The notes under the pieces are model-generated. The model had not been told where the DNA came from. It did not search any database and saw nothing but the letters and a program-made list of their open reading frames with translations. The position numbers and the translations under genes were made by a program. This document shows, piece by piece, positions 34,633-44,020 of a stretch of DNA of 64,000 nt; the stretch's first letter is position 1, and each line of letters begins with the position of its first letter. This DNA comes from Streptomyces sp. cf386. Lineage in GTDB: Bacteria; Actinomycetota; Actinomycetes; Streptomycetales; Streptomycetaceae. Where the stretch lies: positions 62,001 through 126,000 of the forward strand of contig NZ_FNHV01000021.1 of the NCBI RefSeq assembly GCF_900103585.1. Direction: 5' to 3'.

Positions 34633-35253
34633 TCAGCCGTCCAGTGCCATGCGGACGCCGAGGAGCAGCAGCACCCCTCCGGAGACCTGTTCCAGGCGCC
34701 GGCGCACGCCCGCGCGGGACAGCAGGGTCTTCATCCGGCCGACGAACCACACGTACAGGCCGTAGTAGCCGACCTCGTAGACCGCCCAGAGCGCCGCGAG
34801 GCCGATCATGGTCGGCAGGTGCGGGGCGCCCTCCGGCACGAACTGCGGGAGGAAGGACAGGGCGAAGACGGCCGCCTTGGGGTTGGCGAGGTTGAGCAGC
34901 AGTCCGCCGCGGTAGGAGGCCCAGCCGCTCTTCCGGGTGCCCTCCCATGCGCCCTCCTCCGCTCCCTTGCCGCGGCGCGCCTGCCGGAGCGTCTGGACGC
35001 CGAAGCCGACGAGCACGACCGCGCCGACGATCCGCATCACGTCGTACGCCACCTCGGAGGCCGTCAGCAGTGCGGTCAGGCCGAACGCAGCGACGACGCC
35101 CCAGATGAAGACGCCGGTCTCGTTGCCGAGCACGGTCAGGAATCCGGAGCGCCTGCTGTGCAGCGACTGCCTGATGATCAGGACGGTGCTGGGCCCGGGT
35201 GAGGCGGCGACGAGGGTACAGGCCCCCAGGAAGGCGATGAGGGTGGTCGGCAT
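34633..35253 (-). CDS. LysE family amino-acid exporter
   Basis: This 206-residue inner-membrane protein has six hydrophobic segments and the LysE/RhtB hallmark N-terminus with ASPGPSTVLIIRQSL, plus LLNLANPKAAVFALSFLPQF in the middle. Such proteins export amino acids or related metabolites. Length and topology are standard. It is apparently monocistronic between the M24 peptidase and the PDZ protein genes. Confidence 0.92.
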   Translation of the reverse strand: MPTTLIAFLGACTLVAASPGPSTVLIIRQSLHSRRSGFLTVLGNETGVFIWGVVAAFGLTALLTASEVAYDVMRIVGAVVLVGFGVQTLRQARRGKGAEEGAWEGTRKSGWASYRGGLLLNLANPKAAVFALSFLPQFVPEGAPHLPTMIGLAALWAVYEVGYYGLYVWFVGRMKTLLSRAGVRRRLEQVSGGVLLLLGVRMALDG

Positions 35254-35325
35254 GGGGTCATGGTGGCCTTGTCGGCGGAGCGTGGCGAGTGGTTTTCACT
35301 TACTCGCCCAGGAAGGCGGGGCGGG

Positions 35326-35922
35326 TCAGGTGACCACGCCCGGGACCACCGTCAGCTGCTGGTAGCCGCCACTGCGGTGGCGCACCGTCAGGACGGCCGC
35401 ACGGCCCGGGCGGGACCCGGCGACGGCTCGCGCCAGGTCGGTGGCCGAGTCGACGCGGGTCTTGCCGAGGGCGAGGACCACGTCGCCCCGGACCAGTCCG
35501 GCCGTGTATCCGGGACCCGGCACATGGACGCCGACGACCAGGGCACCCGGCTTGTCGTCGTCCACGGCCTCGACTCCGAGGGTCGCGACGGCGGCGGGGG
35601 ACGGCGAGGGAGTCGGGGACGGCGCGGCCGAGGAACCGGGGTGGGCCGAGCTCGTCGGGCTTCCGGAGATGCCCAGTCCCGTCTGCTGACGCTGCAGCTC
35701 GGCGAGCTTGCTCATACCGATCACCGTGGCGCCCATCGTGCCGAGTCCGACCCCGGACAGGACCAGGACCAGCCCGACGAGCAAGGCGCACAGCAGGGTC
35801 GCGCATCGTCGGCCTCGGCGCCGGGGCGCGGCATGTGGACGCCGCGCGCCGGGGCCGGTCTCGGCGCCGTCACCGGGCCCCTGACCAGGCATGGGCTTGG
35901 GTCGCAACGCAGTCTGTTCCAT
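35326..35922 (-). CDS. Membrane-anchored PDZ domain protein
   Basis: This 198-residue protein has a Pro/Arg-rich cytoplasmic N-terminus, one membrane helix (about 42-64, ATLLCALLVGLVLVLSGVGL), a Ser/Pro-rich linker, and an extracytoplasmic PDZ-like domain (about 112-198) with GALVVGVHVPGPGYTAGLVRGDVVLALGKTRVDS. The arrangement resembles the regulatory end of HtrA/S2P proteases but has no protease domain, so it may be an adaptor or inhibitor for an envelope protease. A perfect 6-bp inverted repeat (CTGACC-GGT-GGTCAG, 35987-36001) lies between it and the oxidase gene and may act as a terminator or operator. Confidence 0.82.
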   Translation of the reverse strand: MEQTALRPKPMPGQGPGDGAETGPGARRPHAAPRRRGRRCATLLCALLVGLVLVLSGVGLGTMGATVIGMSKLAELQRQQTGLGISGSPTSSAHPGSSAAPSPTPSPSPAAVATLGVEAVDDDKPGALVVGVHVPGPGYTAGLVRGDVVLALGKTRVDSATDLARAVAGSRPGRAAVLTVRHRSGGYQQLTVVPGVVT

Positions 35923-36029
35923 CGGATCGCCTCCGCCTGGTGACTACCCTGCGCACCGGCGCACAACGAGCCACGATCGAGTGAGACTGACCGGTGGTCA
36001 GGAACGGGAAGCCCGACGATGCCCGTACG

Positions 36030-37916
36030 TCAGCCCGTGTGTCCCTCCCCGTGACCGCCGTGCCCGCCGCCGTGGTCGAACTTCAGTGCCTCCGCCGGCA
36101 TGACGACGAAGGGCCGCATCATGCCCATGTCCTCGTGTTCGAGGAGGTGGCAGTGGTACATGAACCGGCCGTAGGCGCCGTCGAACTTCCCCATGACGCG
36201 GAGCACCTGGCTGCCGGGCACCTGGAAGACGTCCTTGTGTCCGAGCTCGTTGGGCGCGAGCGGGATCGAGGTGCCCGCGTCGTACCGAATCGGGCTGCGG
36301 GTGCCGCCCACCGCCGGGTCGAAGCCCGAGACGTCGTAGGCGTCCCGGCCCAGCAGTTGGAAGTCGGCCAGGTGGATGTGCATGGGGTGGACGATCGGCG
36401 CCAGGTTGAGGAAGCTCCACTGCTCGTGGCTGCCCTCGGCGATCGTGAAGCCGAGGCCGTCGTTGAACGTCCGGGCCGTACGCCGGTATGTCTTGGTCTT
36501 GCCGTTCGGGCCGGTGACCTGGATGACGCCGTCGGTGGGGACCTGGATGTCGCCCGGGTGCTCGACCTCGGCCATCTCCCAGATCTCCGGGTGGCCGCCG
36601 GCGCCCTTGGTGGCGGGCGGGGTGAGCACGATCAGGCGGTGCCCGTGCTCGATGTCGTGCGTGAGCCTGCGGAATGAGCCGGAGAGCACCTCGGGCAGTT
36701 CGAAGGTGTCCGGCTCGCAGCTCTCCCGGACCCGGAACTCCATGACCGCCGGATAGCGCACGTCACCCGCCGGGTCGGGTACGCCGGGCGGCTGGTTGCG
36801 GCCCTTGTTGACCAGGCGCAGCTTGCGGCCGGCGAGACAGCGGAAGTCGACGAGCAGGTCGAAGCGCTCGGCCGGCGCCGCGCTCAGCGTGGGCAGCGCG
36901 CCGTCGAAGTCGATCGGCACCGGGCGCGGCAGCAGTCCGCCGTCGCTGCCGATCTGGTGCACGATGCCCGGGACCGGGTTGTCGTCCTCGTCGACCAGGA
37001 CGAGGTTGTAGATACGCGCGTTGGACGCGTTGACCAGCCGGAAGCGGTACCAGGCGGCGTCCACCTCGGCGTACGGCCAGATACGGCCGTTGACCGTGTT
37101 GTACGGGCCGGTGAACGGGATGGAGACCGGCTTTCCCGTCTCCGGGTTCTTCTGCTGGACGATCACCGTCTTGTGCAGCAGCCGGCCGTTGAGACGGCCG
37201 TCCTCGTCGGTGTCGAGGTTGCGGTCGGCCAGCAGCAGCGGGATCTCCCGCTCCCCGCAGGGGAGATGGAGGGCGTCCTCCTCGTCGTCACGGATGAGGT
37301 AGGTGCCGTACAGGCCCGTCATCACGTTCCACCGCGTGATGTTCATGGCGTGGTCGTGGTACCACCACTGCACCGCCTGATGGTCGTTCGGATACTCGGA
37401 CAGCTGGGCATCTCCGAAGCCGACCGCGTTGTCCGCCCAGCCGTCGTTGCCGCCGCCCGTCTGGGCGCCGTGCAGATGGGTCACCGACCAGGCGGGCAGG
37501 GCCGCGACGTCCTTGTTGGGCTCGACGCCGTCGCGGCCGGGCTCGGTGGTTGACTGCGGGCGGCCGTCCGTGCGCAGCGGTACCTCCACCGAGGTGACCG
37601 GGTACTCGCTGTCCCTGGGGATCCGGTTGGTCCACGCGATGCGCACGCGCTGCCCGCGTCGCACCTCGATGGTCGGGCCGGGCACCTGGCCGTCGTACCC
37701 CCACATCAGGGTCGGCGGCAGCTGCGGGTGCATGCGGACCCAGGTCGGGCGCAGGGCGATCTCGGTCTCGCGCAGGACGTCGTCGGACGCGGGTCGCAGG
37801 ACGGGAGGGACGGGCAACGGGGCCGCGTACGGCGTGAGTTCGCCGGTGGCGTGCCGCTGCTCTCCCTCCTCTGCCTTGCTGTCGCTGTCCGTGAACCTCT
37901 CGATGATGTCGGTCAA
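36030..37916 (-). CDS. Multicopper oxidase related to phenoxazinone synthase (PhsA)
   Basis: This 628-residue oxidase closely follows Streptomyces phenoxazinone synthase. It opens T-D-I-I-E-R-F-T-D-S after a TTG start at 37916 and continues with LPPTLMWGYDGQVPGPTIEV. All copper-binding motifs are present: THLHGAQ, WWYHDHAMN, HPMHIHLADF and YHCHLLEHEDMGMM. PhsA couples two o-aminophenols into the phenoxazinone of actinomycin-type compounds. No other such biosynthetic genes are nearby, so a stand-alone laccase-like or copper-tolerance role is possible. There is no signal peptide. The His/Gly-rich C-terminus (HGGGHGGHGEGH) may bind metal. Choosing TTG is based on homology; a GTG at 37979 is in frame. 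Confidence 0.88.
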   Translation of the reverse strand: MTDIIERFTDSDSKAEEGEQRHATGELTPYAAPLPVPPVLRPASDDVLRETEIALRPTWVRMHPQLPPTLMWGYDGQVPGPTIEVRRGQRVRIAWTNRIPRDSEYPVTSVEVPLRTDGRPQSTTEPGRDGVEPNKDVAALPAWSVTHLHGAQTGGGNDGWADNAVGFGDAQLSEYPNDHQAVQWWYHDHAMNITRWNVMTGLYGTYLIRDDEEDALHLPCGEREIPLLLADRNLDTDEDGRLNGRLLHKTVIVQQKNPETGKPVSIPFTGPYNTVNGRIWPYAEVDAAWYRFRLVNASNARIYNLVLVDEDDNPVPGIVHQIGSDGGLLPRPVPIDFDGALPTLSAAPAERFDLLVDFRCLAGRKLRLVNKGRNQPPGVPDPAGDVRYPAVMEFRVRESCEPDTFELPEVLSGSFRRLTHDIEHGHRLIVLTPPATKGAGGHPEIWEMAEVEHPGDIQVPTDGVIQVTGPNGKTKTYRRTARTFNDGLGFTIAEGSHEQWSFLNLAPIVHPMHIHLADFQLLGRDAYDVSGFDPAVGGTRSPIRYDAGTSIPLAPNELGHKDVFQVPGSQVLRVMGKFDGAYGRFMYHCHLLEHEDMGMMRPFVVMPAEALKFDHGGGHGGHGEGHTG

Positions 37917-38080
37917 GGTCGAACACCCCCGTGTGTTCTCGTTGTCTGTTCCCCTCACCCCAGAAGACTCGCAACGCACCGCCGGAGTTCCAGGAATATC
38001 CCGTTCCGCACGGAAAGTTTCGGAAACGGCATTCGGAGGGCCGAAGTCCGTTGTCAGTGGTGACTGTTACGTTCTGTGAC

Positions 38081-39568
38081 ATGACCGATCACGCGCTGCG
38101 GCTGCTCCGGCAGAATCCCCGCCTGGCCGAACTGGCCGCCTTCCCCTTCAACTTCGACCTGGCCCGCGCAGCACACGGCCATGTCGAGGAGGTCCGCCTC
38201 GCCTCGGGCGGCCCGCTGGAGGTGGTGGCCGGGGACGACACGGGCGGTACGTACTTCGTGTGCGCGGACGGCTCGATGTTGTACGCCGATTCGGAGGGCG
38301 GCGCCGGGATCATCGGCTCCAGTGCCGACGAGGCGCTCGAGATCATGATCGGGCTGGCGGAAGCCGAGGAGGAAGAGGAGAGCGAAGACGACGAGGAGGA
38401 ATGCCACCAGCACCCTGGTCTCGATGAGGCTCGGGCTGAGCTGCGCGCCGCGCTCGGCTTTCCGGAGCGCTCGACGGCCGAGCTCGAAGCGATGCGACAG
38501 GCCGCACTCCTGCGCACCGAGCCGGACTTCGTGCTGCTGAACGCCGACGAGGGGTGCGCATACGAGTTGCTAGGTCCGCCGGGTCCTCCCCTGTGGGAGC
38601 CGGTGCTCGCGACTGGCCGCGCAGACCTCGCCCTGCTGCGGGCGGGTGACCGCGTGGCGTGGGACGCGGTGGCCGACGACCCCGTACGGCGTCGACTCGC
38701 CCTGCGGGCCGCGCAGTTCGACCGCGACGAGGGCGATCTTGAGCTGCTGCGGCATCTGTTGCGGCACGAGACGCGGTCCTCGATGACAGACGAGTTGCGA
38801 CTCGGCGCCGTGCTGGTGGGGCTGCGCGGAGACGTCGGTGACCTGTCGCTGCTGCACGAGGTCCGTGAGACGGACTTCGACACGGCGTGCGGCCTGGGCG
38901 GCATGCCGGAACCCGGTGCGGACGCGGACGCATTGCGGGAGTGGGCGCGCGAGCTCGACGAGTTGCTGTTCGGGGCGGATCCGTCGGACGAGCCGGTCTC
39001 CACCTGGACCGACCTCGCGCGGGACCAGGGCATGACCGAACTCGCCCGGGTGCCCCTGATCCGTGAACTCGACGCGATCTTCATGGACCAGGGCAGACTC
39101 CGCCGCCCCGGCGCGTCTCGTGCACTGACCACCGCCCCGCTGAGCGCGCTCGCCCGCGACTTCGAGGAACTCGGGGACCTGCCGCAGGCGCTGCGCGCTC
39201 AACGGCTGTACGCCGCCCTTCAGGAGTCGGCGTGGGACCGGGTCTCGGCCCGCCACACCCAGGCCCGCCTGGAGCGGGAAGCGGGCCAACTGCCGCACGC
39301 CGTCCGCACCCTGGCCGCCGTGCGGGAGGCCCTGGCCACCCCTGGGGACGAGTCGCTTCGCCACTGGCAGCAGGTGAACCTCGGCCGCTTCATCGCCGAG
39401 GAGCACTACCGGCTCACCCGCGCCCTGGCCGACGCGAACCTCCCCGAGGAGGCCCGCGCGCTGCTCGCCGCCGCCGACGCGATACTCGGCGAGCTCTGGG
39501 AGAACGCCTCGAAGGGCGTACGAGAGCTCGCCGAGGAGACGGCCGCGCGGATGCGGGAGGTCGGCTGA
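38081..39568 (+). CDS. Uncharacterised cytoplasmic protein with acidic segment
   Basis: I do not recognise this gene with certainty. It encodes about 495 residues. Residues 1-92 contain GGPLEVVAGDDTGGTYFVCADGSMLYADSEGGAGIIGSS, a pattern seen in SUKH/SMI1-like and other immunity-type proteins. A strongly acidic stretch follows (EAEEEEESEDDEEE, 94-107). The rest is alpha-helical and repeat-like, rich in Leu/Arg/Ala, and could be an alpha-solenoid (LELLRHLLRHE, LGAVLVGLRGD, SLLHEVRE). No signal peptide or membrane helix is seen. In-frame GTG codons at 38057 and 38060 are alternative starts, and no clear SD marks any of them. It is convergent with geosmin synthase. Confidence 0.65.
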   Translation: MTDHALRLLRQNPRLAELAAFPFNFDLARAAHGHVEEVRLASGGPLEVVAGDDTGGTYFVCADGSMLYADSEGGAGIIGSSADEALEIMIGLAEAEEEEESEDDEEECHQHPGLDEARAELRAALGFPERSTAELEAMRQAALLRTEPDFVLLNADEGCAYELLGPPGPPLWEPVLATGRADLALLRAGDRVAWDAVADDPVRRRLALRAAQFDRDEGDLELLRHLLRHETRSSMTDELRLGAVLVGLRGDVGDLSLLHEVRETDFDTACGLGGMPEPGADADALREWARELDELLFGADPSDEPVSTWTDLARDQGMTELARVPLIRELDAIFMDQGRLRRPGASRALTTAPLSALARDFEELGDLPQALRAQRLYAALQESAWDRVSARHTQARLEREAGQLPHAVRTLAAVREALATPGDESLRHWQQVNLGRFIAEEHYRLTRALADANLPEEARALLAAADAILGELWENASKGVRELAEETAARMREVG

Positions 39569-39592
39569 GGACGGGCACGGCCGGCCCGGAGA

Positions 39593-41752
39593 TCAGGTGA
39601 GGACGGGCACCGCCGGCGGCCGGTCCGGCAGGAAGCCGTGGGCGCGGCGGGCCAGGTATTCGGCCTTGTAGCGGTCGACCTTCTGATGCCAGTTCAGGAT
39701 GCCCGCCAACCAGTTCTGGAGGTCGACCACGTAGTTGCCCATGATCTCCCGAGCCTCGTCCGAGAGCCCGAAGTCCTCGTAGACGATGGGGAGTTCGTGT
39801 GCGGCCACATGCTCGAACTGCTGCATGCGCTGGGTCATCAGGTCGTGGACGACCTCCAGCGCGGTCGGGTAGTCGATGCCGAAGAAGTTCTGCACGACGA
39901 GGATCGCGTTGTGGATCTCGCCCTCGTACTCGATCTCCTTCTGGTACGAGAAGACGTCGTTGAGCAGGCAGGCGTAGTCGATGGCGGCGTTCTCCAGCGA
40001 GCGGACGGGTCCGCTGCGGTACACCTCCGGCGGGATGGCGGGGCCGTGGCCCATCCGGCACAGGCTGAGGGTGAGGTCGGAGCCGAAGGTGGCGCGGCGC
40101 ATCTCCAGGTAGTCCACGGGGTCGGGGATGCGGTGCTGGAGCTGGTTGGACAGTTCCCACACCCAGCTCTCGGTCATGACGTCCACCGAGTCCTTCAGGG
40201 TGCGCCGCTCGTCAGCTGTCATCTCCACTGTCGTACGCGCCCACAGGTCGACGAGTCCGCGCTCCATGGCGTTGAGGGGGACGGTGGCCTCCTCGCCGTC
40301 GAGGGGCATGCAGGCCGACAGCCGCCGCGTGGTCAGCCGCGCGGCGGCCAGGTCGCGCCGGTGGCCGAAGACCAGGGGGTAGTAGTCGTCGCCGTAGGTG
40401 CCCCAGGCGAGCCACTGGGCGCTGAGGTCGAGGGCCTCCGGTGTGGCGTCCGGGTCGAGGCCCGCCGAGCACAGCGGGAGGTCGTAGGCGGCGAGCTTGT
40501 CCTCGTCCCAGACGCCCTCCTGGAGCATGCCCATGCGGTGCATCCACTCGGTGAGGCGGGGGCGGGCGTCGTTCAGGTGCGGGCTGAGCTCCACCTGGTA
40601 GGGCATGTAGAAGTCGGGCAGCCGGGAGGGGCCGACCTTCTGGAACGGCACGTGCGTGTAGGCACGCAGGCGTTCCGCGCCCGCCGAGGCGAGCAGCGCG
40701 CCGATGTCGGCGGCGGAGGTGCCGGGACCGGTGAGACCCCGCCAGGGCGTGGTGGACTCGGCGCGCGCGTTCATGTACCGGCTGGAGCGCAGGTGCCATT
40801 CGTGGCCGCCGGACTGCCAGTCCTGCAGCCCCTGGGTGTACGCCGCGACCGCCGCGGCCTCCGGCGGGGTGAGCCCCTTCTCCAGCGCCACGGCGGGCAC
40901 TTCGGTGAGGGCGGTGTGCTCGAACTGGTGGAGCCGGGAGGTGAGGACGTCGTTGACCGTGTCGGCGGCCTCCTGGGTGGTGCAGCCGAAGAACTTCTCC
41001 AGCACCAGCACGCCGTTGCTGTTCTCGCCCTCGTCCTCGACCTCGCGCTGGTAGGAGAACAGGTCGTTGCGCAGGTGCACGGCGTCGGAGAACGTCTCCA
41101 TCAGGACCCTGAGCGGCCTCGACTCCGCGACGGACGCGGGGACTTCGGCGGTCGCGTACTCCACCAGGCCCGACGACCAGGGGGCGCCGCCCACCTTGCG
41201 GCGCATCTCGATGTATTCGACGGGGTTGGCGATGCGCCCCTCGTTGATGTTGGACAGCTCCCACAGGGACTCGTTGAGAAGGTGCTCGGTGGCGACCGCG
41301 AACCGGCGGCGCCAGTCGACCGACATCGCGGGCACCGTCCGCGTCCACAGGTCGGCGAGCCCGGCCTCGACCGGGTTCTGCGGCTCGGGCATCGGGGTCG
41401 ACAGGTCCATCGGCATGAACAGCGGGAGCCGGTCCAGATAGGCCTTGCCGCCGACGCGGTCCTGGGTGCGCTTGAAGGTCTCCAGGAAGTGGTCGTCGAA
41501 GAAGAAGACCCACACGTACCAGTCGGTGATGAGGGAGAGAGCGTCGGCGTCACACTCCGGGTGGGTGTAGGCGCAGAGCAGGCCGTAGTCATGCGCGTCC
41601 AGGTCGGTCTGCTCCCAGACCCCGGATCCCTCCAGCATCCCCATCTCGCGCGCCCACTCGGTCGAATGGGCGCGTGCCTCGTCGACATGTGGGTTCAGCC
41701 GCGCGGGATACGGCATGTAGAAGTGCGGGAGTTCGAAGGGCTGCTGCGTCAT
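39593..41752 (-). CDS. geoA: Germacradienol/geosmin synthase
   Basis: This 719-residue bifunctional terpene cyclase converts farnesyl diphosphate to germacradienol and then geosmin, the earthy odorant. The N-terminal cyclase domain has the metal motif DDHFLE at 86-91 and the NDLFSYQREVEDE motif near 228-240. The C-terminal domain repeats the fold with a DDYYP variant near 455 and NDVFSYQKEIEYE. Both halves begin with the F-Y-M-P-Y sequence. Length and motifs match the Streptomyces geosmin synthase. The start ATG at 41752 is clear. Its presence supports the Streptomyces assignment. Confidence 0.97.
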   Translation of the reverse strand: MTQQPFELPHFYMPYPARLNPHVDEARAHSTEWAREMGMLEGSGVWEQTDLDAHDYGLLCAYTHPECDADALSLITDWYVWVFFFDDHFLETFKRTQDRVGGKAYLDRLPLFMPMDLSTPMPEPQNPVEAGLADLWTRTVPAMSVDWRRRFAVATEHLLNESLWELSNINEGRIANPVEYIEMRRKVGGAPWSSGLVEYATAEVPASVAESRPLRVLMETFSDAVHLRNDLFSYQREVEDEGENSNGVLVLEKFFGCTTQEAADTVNDVLTSRLHQFEHTALTEVPAVALEKGLTPPEAAAVAAYTQGLQDWQSGGHEWHLRSSRYMNARAESTTPWRGLTGPGTSAADIGALLASAGAERLRAYTHVPFQKVGPSRLPDFYMPYQVELSPHLNDARPRLTEWMHRMGMLQEGVWDEDKLAAYDLPLCSAGLDPDATPEALDLSAQWLAWGTYGDDYYPLVFGHRRDLAAARLTTRRLSACMPLDGEEATVPLNAMERGLVDLWARTTVEMTADERRTLKDSVDVMTESWVWELSNQLQHRIPDPVDYLEMRRATFGSDLTLSLCRMGHGPAIPPEVYRSGPVRSLENAAIDYACLLNDVFSYQKEIEYEGEIHNAILVVQNFFGIDYPTALEVVHDLMTQRMQQFEHVAAHELPIVYEDFGLSDEAREIMGNYVVDLQNWLAGILNWHQKVDRYKAEYLARRAHGFLPDRPPAVPVLT

Positions 41753-41920
41753 GGCCCGGCCCTACCCCCGGGCTCCGACAGGCATCCACGGCGCGGCACA
41801 TGATCACACCATCGCGTGAATCACGGGTGAATCCGGGAGTTCTCGCCGGGCCTTGTGGCGTTCACCTCTACGCGCGCAGACTTTTCGAGCCTCACGCTTT
41901 CGAGCTTCATATGTCCCCCC

Positions 41921-41963
41921 TGAGTTGTCCCCCTGAGCTGTCCCCTCTGAGTTGTCCCCCTGT
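41921..41963. repeat. Short tandem repeat before the secreted phosphatase-family gene
   Basis: Three near-identical copies of TGAGTTGTCCCC (TGAGTTGTCCCC, TGAGCTGTCCCC, TGAGTTGTCCCC, then TGTGTCC) recur at about 13-14 nt intervals, 25-68 nt before the ATG at 41989. They may be regulator-binding sites or slippage products. Confidence 0.7.
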
Positions 41964-41988
41964 GTCCACCTCCCGCACCGGAGTCGCG

Positions 41989-43230
41989 ATGAACCACACC
42001 GGATCCCTCTCCCGCCGCACCGCCCTGGCCTCTCTCGCCGGGGCGGCGCTGGCCACGACCGCGACGTTCCCTGCCGCGGCGGCCGAGCGGCACGGCCGCC
42101 GGTCCGTTCGGTTCGCCACCTTCAACGCCTCCCTGAACCGCTCCGCCCAGGGCGGGCTGATCACCGACCTGTCCACGCCGGACAACGCCCAGGCGCGCAA
42201 CGCCGCCGAGACCATCCAGCGGGTCGACCCGGACATCCTGCTGATCAACGAGTTCGACTACGACGATCAGGGCAGAGCGGCCCGCCTGTTCCTGCGCAAC
42301 TATCTGTCCGTCGGCCAGGGCGGGGCGAAGCCGGTCCGCTACCCATACCACTTCACCGGCCCGGTGAACACGGGCGTCGCCACCGGCGTGGACCTCGACG
42401 GGAAGAACGGCGCCGTCACGACGCCCGGTTCGGACGCGTACGGGCAGGACGCCTATGGCTACGGCTGGTTCCCGGGGCAGTACGGCATGCTCGTGCTGTC
42501 GAAGTACCCGATCGACACGCGCGCGGTGCGCACCTTCCAGCGCTTCCTGTGGAAGGACATGCCCGGCCACATCATGCCGCCGGACTACTACAGCGACGAG
42601 GCGCGCGCGATCCTGCGGCTGTCGTCGAAGAGCCACTGGGACGTGCCGGTGCGCATCGGGCACTCCACCGTGCACTTCCTGGTCTCGCACCCGACGCCGC
42701 CCACCTTCGACGGCCCCGAGGACCGCAACGGACGGCGCAACCACGACGAGATCCGGCTCTGGGCCGACTACATCGGCGGGCGTCGGCGCAGCTCCTACCT
42801 CTACGACGACAAGGGTGTGTGCGGCGGGCTGCGGCCCGGGGCTCTGTTCGTGATCGCGGGCGACAACAACGCCGATCCGTACGACGGCGACAGCTACGAC
42901 CACGCCATACGGCAGCTGCTCGACCACCCGGTGGTCAATCTCCCGGCCACCCCGCCGTCCAGCGCGGGCGGCGTGGAGGCCGCGAGGCTCCAGGGCGGCG
43001 CCAACGCCTCGCACACCGGCAACCCGGCGTACGACACCTCCGACTTCGGCGACACCGCTCCCGGGAACCTGCGCGTCGACTACGTCCTCCCGTCCAAGGG
43101 CCTGACACCGGGCGCGAACGGCGTCTTCTGGCCGACGTCCGAAGACCCGCTGTACCGCCTGGTCGGGGACGGGAAGACGGTTCCGACGTCCGACCACCGG
43201 CTGGTGTGGCAGGACGTGCGCCTGGGCTGA
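41989..43230 (+). CDS. Secreted endonuclease/exonuclease/phosphatase-family protein
   Basis: This 413-residue protein has a twin-arginine-like signal (SRRTALASLAGAALATT, cleaved after residue 30 or so) and the EEP fold. RFATFNASLN at the start, DPDILLINEFDY with the metal-binding Glu, GQYGMLVLSKYPI, HPTPPTFDG, IAGDNNADPYDG and the final TSDHRLVWQDV supply the expected Asn, Glu, Asp and His residues. The product is probably an exported nuclease or phosphodiesterase. The SD GGAG is 6 nt before the ATG. Its 3' end is 3 nt from the convergent ABC-transporter gene. Confidence 0.88.
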   Translation: MNHTGSLSRRTALASLAGAALATTATFPAAAAERHGRRSVRFATFNASLNRSAQGGLITDLSTPDNAQARNAAETIQRVDPDILLINEFDYDDQGRAARLFLRNYLSVGQGGAKPVRYPYHFTGPVNTGVATGVDLDGKNGAVTTPGSDAYGQDAYGYGWFPGQYGMLVLSKYPIDTRAVRTFQRFLWKDMPGHIMPPDYYSDEARAILRLSSKSHWDVPVRIGHSTVHFLVSHPTPPTFDGPEDRNGRRNHDEIRLWADYIGGRRRSSYLYDDKGVCGGLRPGALFVIAGDNNADPYDGDSYDHAIRQLLDHPVVNLPATPPSSAGGVEAARLQGGANASHTGNPAYDTSDFGDTAPGNLRVDYVLPSKGLTPGANGVFWPTSEDPLYRLVGDGKTVPTSDHRLVWQDVRLG

Positions 43231-43233
43231 CGC

Positions 43234-43983
43234 CTACCGGTTGCGCACCGCCCGCCCCACCTCCGACCTCAACGTGACGAACTCCGCCAGGCCCCGGGTC
43301 GTGATCTGGTCCCGGGCGCCGGGCAGTTCGACGGGGAGGTCCAGGACGACCTTGCAGCCGGGCCCCGGGGAGAGGACGACGACACGGTCGCCCAGGTACA
43401 CGCTCTCGTCGATGTCGTGGGTGACGAAGACGATCGTCGCGCCGTCCGTGCGGTGGACCTCCAGGAGGAGGTCCTCCAGGTCCTCGCGGGTCTGGGCGTC
43501 CAGAGAGCCGAAGGGTTCGTCCATGAGGAGGAGGGAGGGGCGGCAGACCAGGGCGCGGGCGATCGCCACGCGTTGCTGCATGCCGCCCGAGAGCTGCCAA
43601 GGGTGGCGCCGGGCGGTGTCGGTGAGGCCGACGCGGGCCAGGATGCGGTCGGCCTCGGCCCGGCGTTCCACTCGCGGCATGCCCCTGCGGCGCAGCGGGA
43701 GCGCCACGTTCTCGCGGACCGTGAGCCAGGGGTAGAGGGAGCGGGCGTAGTCCTGGAAGACCACGGCCAGGTTGTCGGGGACGCCGCGCACGGGCGTGCC
43801 GTCCAAGGTGATCGTGCCGTCGTACGCCGGCAGCAGGCCGGCGACGGTGCGCAGCAGGGTGGATTTGCCGCAGCCGGACGGGCCCACGACGCACAGGAGT
43901 TGGCCGTCCGGCACGGTGAGGGTGATGTCGTGCAGTACCTGGTGGTCGCCGTAGTGCTGGCCGACCTCGGCTAGGCGGAGCAT
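43234..43983 (-). CDS. ABC transporter ATP-binding protein (nitrate/sulfonate/taurine type)
   Basis: This 249-residue ATPase contains Walker A (GPSGCGKST), the Q-loop VVFQDYARSLYPW, the signature LSGGMQQRVAIARAL and Walker B LLLMDEPFGSLDAQ, then the H-loop VTHDIDE. DSLYPWLTVRENVALPL-like features place it with the SsuB/TauB/NrtD group. It is the last gene of a four-gene importer operon. The partner order is binding protein, permease, second permease, ATPase. Confidence 0.92.
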   Translation of the reverse strand: MLRLAEVGQHYGDHQVLHDITLTVPDGQLLCVVGPSGCGKSTLLRTVAGLLPAYDGTITLDGTPVRGVPDNLAVVFQDYARSLYPWLTVRENVALPLRRRGMPRVERRAEADRILARVGLTDTARRHPWQLSGGMQQRVAIARALVCRPSLLLMDEPFGSLDAQTREDLEDLLLEVHRTDGATIVFVTHDIDESVYLGDRVVVLSPGPGCKVVLDLPVELPGARDQITTRGLAEFVTLRSEVGRAVRNR

Positions 43984-44020
43984 GACTGTCCCTGGGCGGA
44001 GGTGGTAGGGGGCGTACGGG

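Noticed and set aside
37916..37979. GTG at 37979 as start of the multicopper oxidase
   Set aside because: The N-terminal match to phenoxazinone synthase begins at the TTG at 37916, so the extra 21 codons are probably untranslated.
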